From Niastella koreensis GR20-10 (GTDB lineage: Bacteria; Bacteroidota; Bacteroidia; Chitinophagales; Chitinophagaceae), in assembly GCF_000246855.1 (NCBI RefSeq), contig NC_016609.1, forward strand, positions 2,790,001 through 2,854,000: a stretch of 64,000 nt of DNA. The letters are read 5' to 3'. The notes below the pieces were generated by a model that was not told where the DNA came from, ran no database searches, and saw only the letters and a program-made list of their open reading frames with translations. Shown here one piece after another: positions 59,701 to 64,000 of this stretch. The first letter of the stretch is position 1. Every line of letters starts with the position of its first letter. The position numbers were made by a program, and so were the translations under genes.

Positions 59701-60706
59701 GCTGCCCCGACAGCTTATAAAGCAAAACGGACAATGTGGTCCTGAAAAAATTAAACAGGGTAACCTGCTGCTCTTTGCAAAACCGCCTGATACGATCATA
59801 CATAGCTGGTTGCCAGTAAAACCGGCAGATGCCGCCCTCGAAGTTTTTTACACCCGGTCTTGGGAAATCTGCAGGCAGGTTCAGCGGAGAAACCGTTTCT
59901 CTATATTCTTTGGCCCAGAATTGTGCGGCCCGGCCGTTGAGTGTACCATTGGTCCGTTGTGATAACCAGGCAACATAATCTTTATATTGTATGGTCATTG
60001 GTTGCACAACAGGCGTTTCTCCCCGGCTCAACCCGCCGTAATAAGATAGTATTTCCTGCAACAACAAGGCTATCGACCAGCCATCGCTGATAATATGGTG
60101 TATGGTAAGGAATAGCGCTGCTTCCCCGGGCGACACCTGTAACAGGTCCATCCGCAGCAATGGGCCATTCTCCAGATCGAAAGCTGTTTTGAAAAGCATC
60201 TGGTACTTTTCACGTAAATATTCTTTTGTCAGTGGCGTGCCCTGAAAATACTCCACCTTCGTCCCTGGAGCCATTTCATCTGTAATAAACTGGCGCGGCA
60301 CAAAATCCACCTCTCTGAAAACAGTACGTAAACTCTCATGTTTTGCAACTACTATTTTCAATGCCTGGTCCATTAAGCCCGGGTCAATAACGCCTTTCAA
60401 ATAAAGACCGGTAACAATATTATAGGCAGTATTCCCTCCCTGGCGCTGACACAAGAGCCAGATCCTTTTTTGCGCTTCGGAAACTTCGTAATAGGTGTTC
60501 ATGCCCACTCGTTCAATGGAGGCATACTTCATCCGGTTTGCATTTTCCTTAAGGAAAGAAAGCAATTCCTGCCTGCCATCCTGTATAGTTGCTATTAACT
60601 CCTGCGACAAACTGCCCGTGTCACCGGTTAATTTAAGTTGTTCTCCTTCTGCTACAGGAACAACATTCAGCTGTTTAAGCAGTGCTATAATTTCCTGTGT
60701 ACTCAT
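44741..60706 (-). CDS. NRPS 1: five C-A-T modules
   Basis: A 5321-aa protein: TubC-type docking domain (1-55), then five C-A-T modules with carrier serines near residues 1072, 2116, 3170, 4219 and 5264. C1 diverges from the other C domains (VSEAQKRIWLLCQRQGG), as expected for one that accepts the fatty acyl chain from the upstream ACP. Pocket residues by eye: A1 DVLHMSLIEK (Ser-like); A2 and A5 DVWHMSLIDK (Ser); A3 DAAVIAGICK and A4 DAATVAGICK (aromatic-like, uncertain). T5 has LGAHS instead of LGGHS, with the phosphopantetheine Ser kept. No E domain. It overlaps the FAAL-ACP stop by 4 bp. Modules 2 and 5, and 3 and 4, share long near-identical DNA. Confidence 0.96.
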   Translation of the reverse strand: MSTQEIIALLKQLNVVPVAEGEQLKLTGDTGSLSQELIATIQDGRQELLSFLKENANRMKYASIERVGMNTYYEVSEAQKRIWLLCQRQGGNTAYNIVTGLYLKGVIDPGLMDQALKIVVAKHESLRTVFREVDFVPRQFITDEMAPGTKVEYFQGTPLTKEYLREKYQMLFKTAFDLENGPLLRMDLLQVSPGEAALFLTIHHIISDGWSIALLLQEILSYYGGLSRGETPVVQPMTIQYKDYVAWLSQRTNGTLNGRAAQFWAKEYRETVSPLNLPADFPRPGVKNFEGGICRFYWQPAMYDRIRRFCKEQQVTLFNFFRTTLSVLLYKLSGQQDIIIGTPVSVRNHYELEEQLGLYVNTLPLRSSINDTESFPDCLKRTSLNSKQAFEFQEYALDKIIEQAAVQSAAGRDALFDVLMVVQNNPSMHPGAASDLVVEDIGNYLSDSGRFDLDNVTAKFDLSFNFSGDTGNRFYLEIEYATGLYRKDTIERIYNAYRHVIYQVLDNAGETINNLQAVSPEEREQLLYSFNDTAVAYPREKTVTDLFTEQAALTPDRTALIAGDNRLTYDRLNRLANQAARYLTAHYNISTDDLVAVQLDRSEWQVICLLGVLKAGGAYVPIGPDYPQDRIDYMLADSRCKAVMDAAALKQLQEVFSSYDDTNLPPVAGSTNLIYVMYTSGSTGRPKGCMLEHRNIVSRLCWMWGQYGFNSNDIILQKTSFTFDVSILELFLPLCFGATTVLCPKEDAGSPERLLALIQSQNITCVHFVPSMLNSFLGYGLAPGALRQGMRSVTKAMASGEALAAGTVERWYAQLNIPLHNLYGPTESAIEASACTVHRGDHLIPIGRPIWNTQLYILGAGDQPTPTGVTGEICIGGEGLARGYLNNPTLTAEKFVPNPFRNGERIYRTGDIGYWQADGAVVYTGRKDDQVKVRGFRIEPAEIEHALQQYKNISDAVVMARTGNDGGQELVAYVVSGPALDITDLKRFLAKRLPAYMLPAWYVKLDALPLNASGKTDKRSLPAPDGVALAGGAAYIAPRNNTEAKLVYIWSTVLGINENRISVTDSFFSLGGHSLKATRLASLIYRHFEVKFILKELFTYDTLEQQAKLIQESAKAAFTSILPVAAATSYALSAAQRRLWILSQLESANVAYNIHGTCLFTGELNPGALELAFNKLISRHEMLRTVFREDEHGNVRQYIDPEIAFAIAYTDLRGREEELPLLLTREGSHLFDLSTGPLLRVAIYQLADDKSIFSLLMHHIISDGWSMGVLIKELQHVYNGNAALPPLRIQYKDYAHWQAQQLSGKVLDQHRAYWLQQFAGELSVLELPADKARPAVKSFTGGKKSRLLHTALSTGLKQLVKQHEATLFMGLLAAVNALLYRYTAQTDLIIGTPVAGREHVDLEDQIGFYVNTLALRARFSGSDSFESFVASIREHTLQAYTHQAYPFDVLVNELNVARDLSRHPLFDVMVVLHNETADYADIWNSAAGSSKMEAYNEQLPVTSRFDWQFDFTETADTINVELTYNTDIYNESRITRLLEHFENLLASIVSAPATPIDQLQYLTAEEQQQLIYSFNDTAIAYPAEKTVIELFTQQAALTPAKTALVYGDARLTYDMLHRLSNRVGHYLREQYNIGADDLVAVQLERSEWQVICLLGVLKAGGAYVPIDPTYPQERIDYILADSNCKTVLDAAALHQLKDLLFNYDDTNLTPVGRSSNLMYVIYTSGSTGRPKGCMLEHRGVVNRLNWMWHHYGFNSDDIILQKTSFTFDVSVWELFLPLCFGASEVLCPPQDVASPEKLLSLISAEHITCLHFVPSMLNSFLSYGFEADALRNDMSPVTKVMASGEALTTATVERWYEQLQIPLHNLYGPTEASIDVTAYETSRGDQFIPIGRPIWNTQLYVLGAGGQLSPIGVQGEIGIGGDGLARGYLNNAALTAEKFVPHPFRKGEKIYLTGDLGYWQLDGTIVYTGRKDHQVKIRGYRIETGEIEHVLQQYSHINNAVVVARNGYDGEKELIAYVVSDAALDMAKLKNYLGKTLPQYMIPAHFVQLDAMPLNASGKTDRKSLPAPEGLQMGTGTDYVAPRNALEQQLARVWSELLGTDQAKIGVHANFFNLGGHSLKATRLVSQLYREFEVKLQLKDIFSHPVLQEQAQLLADSVTTTFAQIPLAAGQSSYVLSSSQRRLWVLSQFETGNIAYNIPGAYVFEGQLDRQALELSFSSLIDRHEILRTVFREDEHGEVRQFILPSMDFRVYYLDLRGNKDHLPFLLKQDHSVSFYLENGPLMRATLYQLQDNKWVFSFVMHHIISDGWSIGVLISDLLHVYNSAVKQEDITLPSLRIQYKDYAHWQQQQLSGKIQEEHRAYWLQQFAGELPVMDLPGTKIRPAVKTYAGSITRKTFDAQLCSELKQLTREQDATLFMALLAAVKTLLFKYTGHEDIIIGTPVANRDHADMEPQIGLYANTLALRSRFNSEFSYVQLLSLIRTQTLEAYTHAVYPFDTLVEELQVARDLSRNALFEIEVVLQNANENGRIQKTLTGLTISDYEELKENTSRFDLVFDFMETDNGLDVVVNYNTDIYPRSLVDQLLKHLEQLLAAIVASPSLPIYQLNYLSSQERHQLLVTFNNSETSFPANSTIISQFEQQVQTNPNSLAVSYGATKLSYRELDERSNQLAHYLKANYNMGPNELIGIMLNRSEKLIIAILGILKSGAAYVPIDPVYPAKRKAFILNDTAAKLLITETDYIFDLEYYSGPMLAIDIQLEEMDTPVSSPGNSIGENDLAYVIYTSGSTGTPKGVMIEHGSIYNNIFALINAYEIKTGERHLQLASSAFDASIAEIFMALCIGSSLYIPEEEKKKDPLMLVQYLIENCIDQAVIPPPYLKVIPVENIRPLKKMISAGEAAILEKAIAFSRSGGLFFNGYGPTESSICAAIFNMNKEAAITIDSVPIGRPIANTRIYILDKYDALLPLNIPGEICIAGRGLARGYLNQPSLTNDKFTADPFRKGEKIYRTGDFGYWQADGTIVYSGRKDDQVKVRGYRIELSEIERALELHEHINTAVVIVHTDEAGDQQLVAYITGSDELNAGGIRNWLNAMLPAYMIPDRFIQPEKLSLNASGKVDRRALPLPGALDMNSGKEYIAPRNQIESKLAQIWSEVLSIDIEKIGIQDDFFELGGHSLKAARLANQLHKKFSVKVELQDLFSHSILENQASLLSTMVTTEFSQIPQAPVQDGYVLSSSQRRLWVLSQFKSGNVAYNVPGACVFDGPLNRPALEQALNSLISRHEILRTVFRENEQGNVLQFILPETDFKIAYFDIRGKEYELPGLLTGAFSHAFDLSAGPLLAAGVYQLADEKWVVSFVMHHIISDGWSMGVLIKELQHVYNGDAALPPLRIQYKDYAHWQAQQLSGKIQEEHRAYWLQQFAGELPVMDLPGTKIRPAVKTYAGSITRKTFDAQLCSELKQLTREQDATLFMALLAAVKTLLFKYTGHEDIIIGTPVANRDHADIEPQIGLYANTLALRSRFNSEFSYVQLLSLIRTQTLEAYTHAVYPFDTLVEELQVARDLSRNALFEIEVVLQNANENGRIQKTLTGLTISDYEELKENTSRFDLVFDFMETDNGLDVVVNYNTDIYPRSLVDQLLKHLEQLLAAIVASPSLPIYQLNYLSSQEKHQLLVTFNNSETSFPANSTIISQFEQQVQTNPNSLAVSYGATKLSYRELDERSNQLAHYLKANYNMGPNELIGIMLNRSEKLIIAILGILKSGAAYVPIDPVYPAKRKAFILNDTAAKLLITETDYIFDLEYYSGPMLAIDIQLEEMDTPVSSPGNSIGENDLAYVIYTSGSTGTPKGVMIEHGAINNTIFALRSAYEAKEGERHLQFASASFDASIAEIFVALCAGASLYIQEEEKKKDPLKLVQYIAENDIDIATLPPAYLKVIPVESIRPLKRMVSAGEAALLDKAISYSKSGTFYNGYGPTEAGICAAVFHLNREPSITIDSVPIGRPIANARIYIIDKYNSLVPVNVPGEICIGGHGLARGYLNQPSLTNDKFTPNPFREGEKIYRTGDLGYWQADGTIAYVGRKDDQVKVHGHRIELKEIERVLQQHENIDAAVVIIHPGRNGDQQLTAYITGVNELDPGSIRTWLEAMLPAYMIPDRFIPLAAMPLNTSGKIDKSALPLPGDLGRGSNKEYIAPRNDNEYRLAEIWSEVLSIDIEKIGIQDDFFELGGHSLRAARLANQLHKKFSVKVELQDLFSHSILENQASLLSTMVTTEFSQIPQAPVQDGYVLSSSQRRLWVLSQFKSGNVAYNVPGACVFDGPLNRPALEQALNSLISRHEILRTVFRENEQGNVLQFILPETDFKIAYFDIRGKEYELPGLLTGAFSHAFDLSAGPLLAAGVYQLADEKWVVSFVMHHIISDGWSMGVLIKELQHVYNGDAALPPLRIQYKDYAHWQAQQLSGKVLEEHRAYWLQQFAGELPVLELPADKARPAVKSFTGGKKSRLLHTALSTGLKQLVKQHEATLFMGLLAAVNALLYRYTAQTDLIIGTPVAGREHVDLEEQIGFYVNTLALRARFSGNDSFESFVASIREHTLQAYTHQAYPFDVLVNELNVARDLSRHPLFDVMVVLHNETADYADIWNSAAGSSKMEAYNEQLPVTSRFDWQFDFTETADTINVELTYNTDIYNESRITRLLEHFENLLASIVSAPATPIDQLQYLTAEEQQQLIYSFNDTAIAYPAEKTVIELFTQQAALTPAKTALVYGDARLTYDMLHRLSNRVGHYLREQYNIGADDLVAVQLERSEWQVICLLGVLKAGGAYVPIDPTYPQERIDYILADSNCKTVLDAAALHQLKDLLFNYDDTNLTPVGRSSNLMYVIYTSGSTGRPKGCMLEHRGVVNRLNWMWHHYGFNSDDIILQKTSFTFDVSVWELFLPLCFGASEVLCPPQDVASPEKLLSLISAEHITCLHFVPSMLNSFLSYGFEADALRNGMSPVTKVMASGEALTTATVERWYEQLQIPLHNLYGPTEASIDVTAYETSRGDQFIPIGRPIWNTQLYVLGAGGQLSPIGVQGEIGIGGDGLARGYLNNAALTAEKFVPHPFRKGEKIYLTGDLGYWQLDGTIVYTGRKDHQVKIRGYRIETGEIEHVLHQYSHINNAVVVARNGHDGEKELIAYVVSDAALDMAKLKNYLGKTLPQYMIPAHFVQLDAMPLNASGKTDRKSLPAPEGLQMSTGTDYVAPRNDIEQQLVQLWSEVLGINKEKIGVKDNFFDLGAHSLKAVKLISRINATFLVRINIQNIFTEPTIENLCLQIEFFLNQNRQEKNKSELVQIDI
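45021..47500. repeat. 2.5-kb duplication, copy a (NRPS 1 module 5)
   Basis: Near-identical to 54459-56938. The offset is 9438 bp, exactly three times 3146. It covers the end of the C domain and the whole Ser-type A domain of module 5. Confidence 0.88.
47331..48126. repeat. 0.8-kb duplication, copy a (NRPS 1, C5 N-half and T4)
   Basis: Near-identical to 50475-51270, offset 3144 bp. It covers a carrier domain and the N-terminal half of the following C domain. Confidence 0.86.
49166..50515. repeat. 1.35-kb duplication, copy a (NRPS 1, C4 C-half and A4 N-part)
   Basis: Near-identical to 52313-53662, offset 3147 bp. It ends just upstream of the substrate-pocket region of the A domain, so the pocket-coding part of A3 and A4 is outside the identical tract and has diverged. 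Confidence 0.86.
50475..51270. repeat. 0.8-kb duplication, copy b (NRPS 1, C4 N-half and T3)
   Basis: Partner of 47331-48126. It joins the 1.35-kb block 49166-50515 within the C domain, so the C domain of module 4 is a join of two duplicated blocks. Confidence 0.86.
52313..53662. repeat. 1.35-kb duplication, copy b (NRPS 1, C3 C-half and A3 N-part)
   Basis: Partner of 49166-50515, in module 3 of NRPS 1. Only scattered single-base differences are seen between the two. Confidence 0.86.
54459..56938. repeat. 2.5-kb duplication, copy b (NRPS 1 module 2)
   Basis: Partner of 45021-47500, in module 2. Both copies carry the Ser-type pocket DVWHMSLIDK. The junction lies inside the C domain, just after the catalytic HHxxxDG codons. 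Confidence 0.88.
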
Positions 60707-62622
60707 ATTATGACTTCGTTATCGGAGTTTTGCTCGTTTTTCAACCACAGCATATTTTCTAATAAAGCGGCCAGCATGGAGATCGTATTATGCTCCATCA
60801 CCATGGCGGGGTGAATATTCAGATCAAATTCCCTGTTCACGGCATTTACCAGTTCAACCAGTTGCAGGGAATCGATGCCCAGTTCGGCAAGTTCAACGTC
60901 ATCTGCTATCTGCGCATCGATGGGAGAACCGGTTTTGCTTGTTATTAAGTGTAACAAATAATTCCTGACGTTCCGCGGCAATAACATCCCATTTGCGGGT
61001 TGGATGCCTGCTTTTTTCTGTAGTTGTTCTTTTGAGTCTATTATATTAAACCGGTTAATGCTATACCATTCGGGGCACCGGGTGCGTTGTAGTTTTCCGC
61101 TGGTCGTTCTTGGAATATTGAATGGGGACGTTAAAACAATGTCATGTAATGTGACCCCAAACCGGCCTGCAACCAGTTTTTCAATTGCGTAAATGATCGC
61201 CTCTGTATTCAGTGTTTTGATAGCCGGTCTTTTTATTTCAATAACAACCGCTATCTTCTCCCCTATGCTGTCCATTGCAAAAACGGCTACTCCATTGCTG
61301 TCGATAGCCGGATTAACACCCGCAATTGCCTGTTCTATATCGTTAGGAAAAATGTTTTTACCACGTACTATCAGCATCTCTTTTGATCTTCCCAGAATAA
61401 ATAATTCGCCCCGATGCAGAAAACCGGTATCGCCTGTTCTGAGAAAACGTGTTCCATCCAATTCATGAAACAACCCGGTACAATCCCGCTGCCAGTAACC
61501 GCTGGTTATACTTTCACCCGCAATACATATTTCTCCTTCTTCCAGGTCGTTACATACTGCTTTGGTATCTGCCGCAATGATCTTCATGTCAATACCGGCA
61601 GCGATGGACCCGGAACTAATAAAATGCCTGTTGTTATGTGTAATAACCGGCGAAGTCGTGTCTCTGCGCGCTGTTACCAGCAAGGTGGCTTCAGCAAGGC
61701 CATAACATGGATAAAAGCTGTCTTCTTTAAATCCTGCCGGTGCAAAATGATCTGCAAAACGGCGCAGTGTTGCGGGCCTGATGGGTTCCGAGCCATTAAA
61801 GGCCACTTTCCAGCGGGTAAGGTCGATGTCATTCAACTTTTCTGCGGGAATTTTTTCGATACACAGATCATACGCAAAATTAGGCCCGCCGCTGTGTGTT
61901 GCTCTGTATCTTGATACCCCTTCAAGCCAGCGCAACGGCTGCTGTATAAAATCTGCAGCAGGCATGAGTACGCAGGTACAACCGGTAAAAATGGTATGAA
62001 GTATATTCCCTATCAAACCCATATCATGATGAAAGGGCAGCCAGGAAAAAATAACCGAAGCGGTAGTACAATTGAAGGCTGCTTTAAGCAGTTGTTGATT
62101 GTGAATAAGGTTCGTATGGGTGACAACGACCCCTTTCGGTTTGTTGGTAGAACCTGACGTGTATTGAATGAACGAAATATCGTGTGGAGTTGGTAACGTA
62201 TTTATTGATGACTGATCCGATGTGTCGGTAAAAATTATTTTCTGCCCCACCTGTTGCAAAAACCGGCCGGTTTGTTCCTTACATAAGATCGCCGAAGGGG
62301 CTGCATCAACGATGATATGTTGTAACCTGGCGAATTGCTTATTTCCATAAACAGGGGGAGCTGGTACCGCAATAGCACCCACCTGCTGGCAGGCTAAAAA
62401 AGAGATGATAAAAGCCAGCGCATCGTGATAAACAAGCATAACCCTTTCGCCATTGAGTTGCTCCGCAGCCAATGAGGAGGCCAGCGTGCTTACTTCTTTC
62501 CCGAGAGTTGAATAGGAAATATGCCTGTCGGGCTGCCCACCGGTACCTGTTAAAATAAAGGCTGTCTTAAACGGGGCAACCGCTGTATGGTATGATAAAA
62601 AATCAAATATCGTTAGAAGCAT
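60703..62622 (-). CDS. Fatty acyl-AMP ligase with C-terminal acyl carrier protein (FAAL-ACP)
   Basis: A 639-aa loading protein from ATG 62622 (MLLTIFDFLSYHT). The FAAL domain (about 1-545) shows the AMP-binding YTSGSTNKPKGV and FAAL hallmarks FSWLPFHHDMGLIG and LRWLEGVSRYRATHSGGPNFAYDLC. An ACP follows (about 555-625) with Ser in LGIDSLQLVEL. FAALs activate fatty acids as acyl-AMP and hand them to an ACP without CoA, so the peptide should start with an N-acyl group. The frame stays open upstream to a TTG at 62727, which would add 35 residues resembling a membrane helix. I prefer the ATG because FAALs normally begin just before this DFL segment. It overlaps NRPS 1 by 4 bp. Confidence 0.9.
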   Translation of the reverse strand: MLLTIFDFLSYHTAVAPFKTAFILTGTGGQPDRHISYSTLGKEVSTLASSLAAEQLNGERVMLVYHDALAFIISFLACQQVGAIAVPAPPVYGNKQFARLQHIIVDAAPSAILCKEQTGRFLQQVGQKIIFTDTSDQSSINTLPTPHDISFIQYTSGSTNKPKGVVVTHTNLIHNQQLLKAAFNCTTASVIFSWLPFHHDMGLIGNILHTIFTGCTCVLMPAADFIQQPLRWLEGVSRYRATHSGGPNFAYDLCIEKIPAEKLNDIDLTRWKVAFNGSEPIRPATLRRFADHFAPAGFKEDSFYPCYGLAEATLLVTARRDTTSPVITHNNRHFISSGSIAAGIDMKIIAADTKAVCNDLEEGEICIAGESITSGYWQRDCTGLFHELDGTRFLRTGDTGFLHRGELFILGRSKEMLIVRGKNIFPNDIEQAIAGVNPAIDSNGVAVFAMDSIGEKIAVVIEIKRPAIKTLNTEAIIYAIEKLVAGRFGVTLHDIVLTSPFNIPRTTSGKLQRTRCPEWYSINRFNIIDSKEQLQKKAGIQPANGMLLPRNVRNYLLHLITSKTGSPIDAQIADDVELAELGIDSLQLVELVNAVNREFDLNIHPAMVMEHNTISMLAALLENMLWLKNEQNSDNEVII

Positions 62623-62813
62623 ATTATCGTAATTCTGAAAAATGGCAGTAAGAATGAATATTGAGCATATAGCTACCGCTATGGCAAGTGCCAGTTTTAC
62701 TTTTACCAGAGATGAATGAATCCTCAAATGCGGCTACAGCTACAAATTACATTTACAACAGATAACAGCTGCTTGTAGTGGTACTAAATTTCAATACGGC
62801 TTTTACGAAACGA
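62623..62813 (-). other. 191-bp gap or N-terminal extension before FAAL-ACP
   Basis: If FAAL-ACP starts at ATG 62622, this is the longest gap in the NRPS operon. Of it, 62623-62727 is open in the FAAL frame from a TTG and would encode a hydrophobic segment (VKLALAIAVAICSIFILTAIF). I see no convincing promoter or terminator, only a weak 6-bp repeat CTACAA/TTGTAG at 62740-62745 and 62773-62778. Confidence 0.4.
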
Positions 62814-64000
62814 TCAGGCAGAGAGGGCCTGCTGCAAAAGGGCTGTAAAGCTGTTCCGGATTGCTGTTCTTTGGTTATAAGGAAAGATCGTCGTATTAAA
62901 AATAAAATTCAACTTCAGGCAGTTTTTGTATTCTTTTGCCACGAACAACAAGCCGAAGTGTGTTACGATATCGCCATTTTTTTTGCTTTCTGCGGCCTCG
63001 CCAGAATAAACAGCATTTGTATGATCGCTGAAATTATGATAGTTAAAGAAAACTGCACTCTTCAACAGGTCCTCTACCCTTCCATTTGCCAATTCGTCTA
63101 TCAGTTTGTCGAAAGGATACGCATCATGTTGCAGATCATCCAGAAATCCTGATTGTACGTTTTTCAAATGTTGCAATATGTCAGCAGCGTCTTTGATCTC
63201 ATTTCTAACGATCAGCAGGTTGGCAAAGAAGCCGATGAGGCCTGTTACATCCATTTCACCGTAATACCTTGAATTTCTTCCCGACACCGCTGTGCAAATT
63301 GCTACATCGCGTTTATTGGTGATCCGGTGTATAAGCAGCATTAAAACACCTAATAAAAGACTGGTCCTTGTTAAAGCATTTTTTTTGCAAAATGTATCTA
63401 TGCTTTCAAAAAAGGCGCCATCGAGGACCAGCGAAAGTTTATTGACATCTTCTTTGTTACCCTCATTGTTAGCGGTAAAGTTGGGAAATGGTGTACTTAT
63501 TATACAATCATGTAGTTTTTGCAGCCAATATTTCTTATGTTCCAGGCCGGCCGATGAGTCAACAAAAGACCGTTGCCATTCAGAAAAATCTCTGTATTGA
63601 AATGTAAGTGCTTCAGGCATTGGTTTATTCCTGGCAGCTGCGGAATACAGGGCCGTCAATTCATTTTTTATAACAGCTGCGGAATAGCCATCTGAAATAA
63701 TATGGTGTATGGTTATCAAAACAGCGAAGCGGTGATTGTTGAACCGGTATAGCCTTACCCGGAACAAGGGCGCTTTGAACAGGTCCGGCTCCCAATCGTG
63801 TTCAGCCAAAATGATCGTATCAAGGGTTTCTTCTTTGCCAACAGGAATGGGCCCTTCTACCTGAATACTCAATTCTCCGGGCGGCAATATGCGTTGTTTG
63901 ATATCTTCCTTTATGCGTACAAACTCTGTTCGCAGCACCTCATGGCGATATACCAATTGATTGATAGCAGTGGTAAGCACGTCAATTTGTATATCATCGC
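62814..64000 (-). CDS. Condensation domain protein, 5' end beyond the right edge
   Basis: The frame is open to the window edge (DDIQIDVLTTAINQLVYRHEVLRTEF). A GTG at 63980 lies inside the C-domain fold and is not a credible start. The visible 395 codons cover nearly a whole NRPS condensation domain: RHEVLRTEF, catalytic IHHIISDGYS, FQYRDFSEWQ, YPFDKLIDEL. The protein stops right after this domain, with no A or carrier domain following, so it is either a free-standing C domain or the C-terminal C domain of a larger NRPS. It could join the acyl chain, form an ester, or take part in release. It is transcribed toward FAAL-ACP in the same direction. Confidence 0.88.
   Translation of the reverse strand, partial: DDIQIDVLTTAINQLVYRHEVLRTEFVRIKEDIKQRILPPGELSIQVEGPIPVGKEETLDTIILAEHDWEPDLFKAPLFRVRLYRFNNHRFAVLITIHHIISDGYSAAVIKNELTALYSAAARNKPMPEALTFQYRDFSEWQRSFVDSSAGLEHKKYWLQKLHDCIISTPFPNFTANNEGNKEDVNKLSLVLDGAFFESIDTFCKKNALTRTSLLLGVLMLLIHRITNKRDVAICTAVSGRNSRYYGEMDVTGLIGFFANLLIVRNEIKDAADILQHLKNVQSGFLDDLQHDAYPFDKLIDELANGRVEDLLKSAVFFNYHNFSDHTNAVYSGEAAESKKNGDIVTHFGLLFVAKEYKNCLKLNFIFNTTIFPYNQRTAIRNSFTALLQQALSA

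Noticed and set aside
63978-63980. GTG as start of the right-edge C-domain protein
   Set aside because: It lies inside the conserved N-terminal helix before RHEVLRTEF, and the frame is open to the edge, so the gene is cut by the window.

Overview
The window looks like a chromosomal segment of a Bacteroidota bacterium, most likely a Chitinophaga-like member of the Chitinophagaceae. The evidence is a UpxY-type antiterminator, a DUF4254 protein, a C39-type ABC exporter, LanC-like and GT92 genes of Bacteroidota type, and start codons without clear Shine-Dalgarno sites. It is almost wholly a secondary-metabolite locus. I see no RNA gene, CRISPR array, insertion sequence or phage gene.

Left flank (1-3226, minus strand): two tandem GT92-type glycosyltransferases, a LanC-like protein that has lost most of its zinc triad, and the start of a GT9-like protein that runs off the left edge. 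A divergent control region (3227-3455) separates this operon from a plus-strand pair (3456-6243): an ABC exporter whose C39 peptidase domain has lost its catalytic residues, and a very short HlyD-like adaptor. Next come a LuxR-type response regulator with Glu in place of the phospho-acceptor Asp (6546-7235) and an accessory operon (7484-12129): UpxY/NusG-like antiterminator, DUF4254 protein, penicillin-acylase-family hydrolase, small membrane protein and Sfp-type phosphopantetheinyl transferase.

Main operon (64000 down to 12075, minus strand), in transcription order: the end of a protein consisting of, or ending in, a condensation domain; an FAAL-ACP loading protein; three NRPSs (5321, 5259 and 2632 aa) with 5+5+2 C-A-T modules and one terminal epimerization domain; a CmlA-type diiron beta-hydroxylase; a type II thioesterase; a 1122-aa protein with three tandem GT9-like modules; a GT71-like glycosyltransferase; an SbnB-like dehydrogenase; and an FkbM-type methyltransferase. 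Genes are spaced 3-46 bp apart or overlap by 4 bp, except around the FAAL start.

Read colinearly, the line would make an N-acylated dodecapeptide of roughly acyl-Ser-Ser-(aromatic?)-(aromatic?)-Ser-X-Val-Val-Val-Asp-Asn-Asp, with the last residue epimerized. These specificities were read by eye from adenylation-pocket residues. Likely tailoring is beta-hydroxylation, methylation and glycosylation. The penicillin acylase could remove the acyl chain in the periplasm (PvdQ-like) and the ABC/HlyD pair could export the product. No thioesterase or reductase release domain follows the last module. Large near-identical DNA blocks at spacings of about 3.146 kb (or three times that) show that the NRPS genes grew by recent module duplication and gene conversion.
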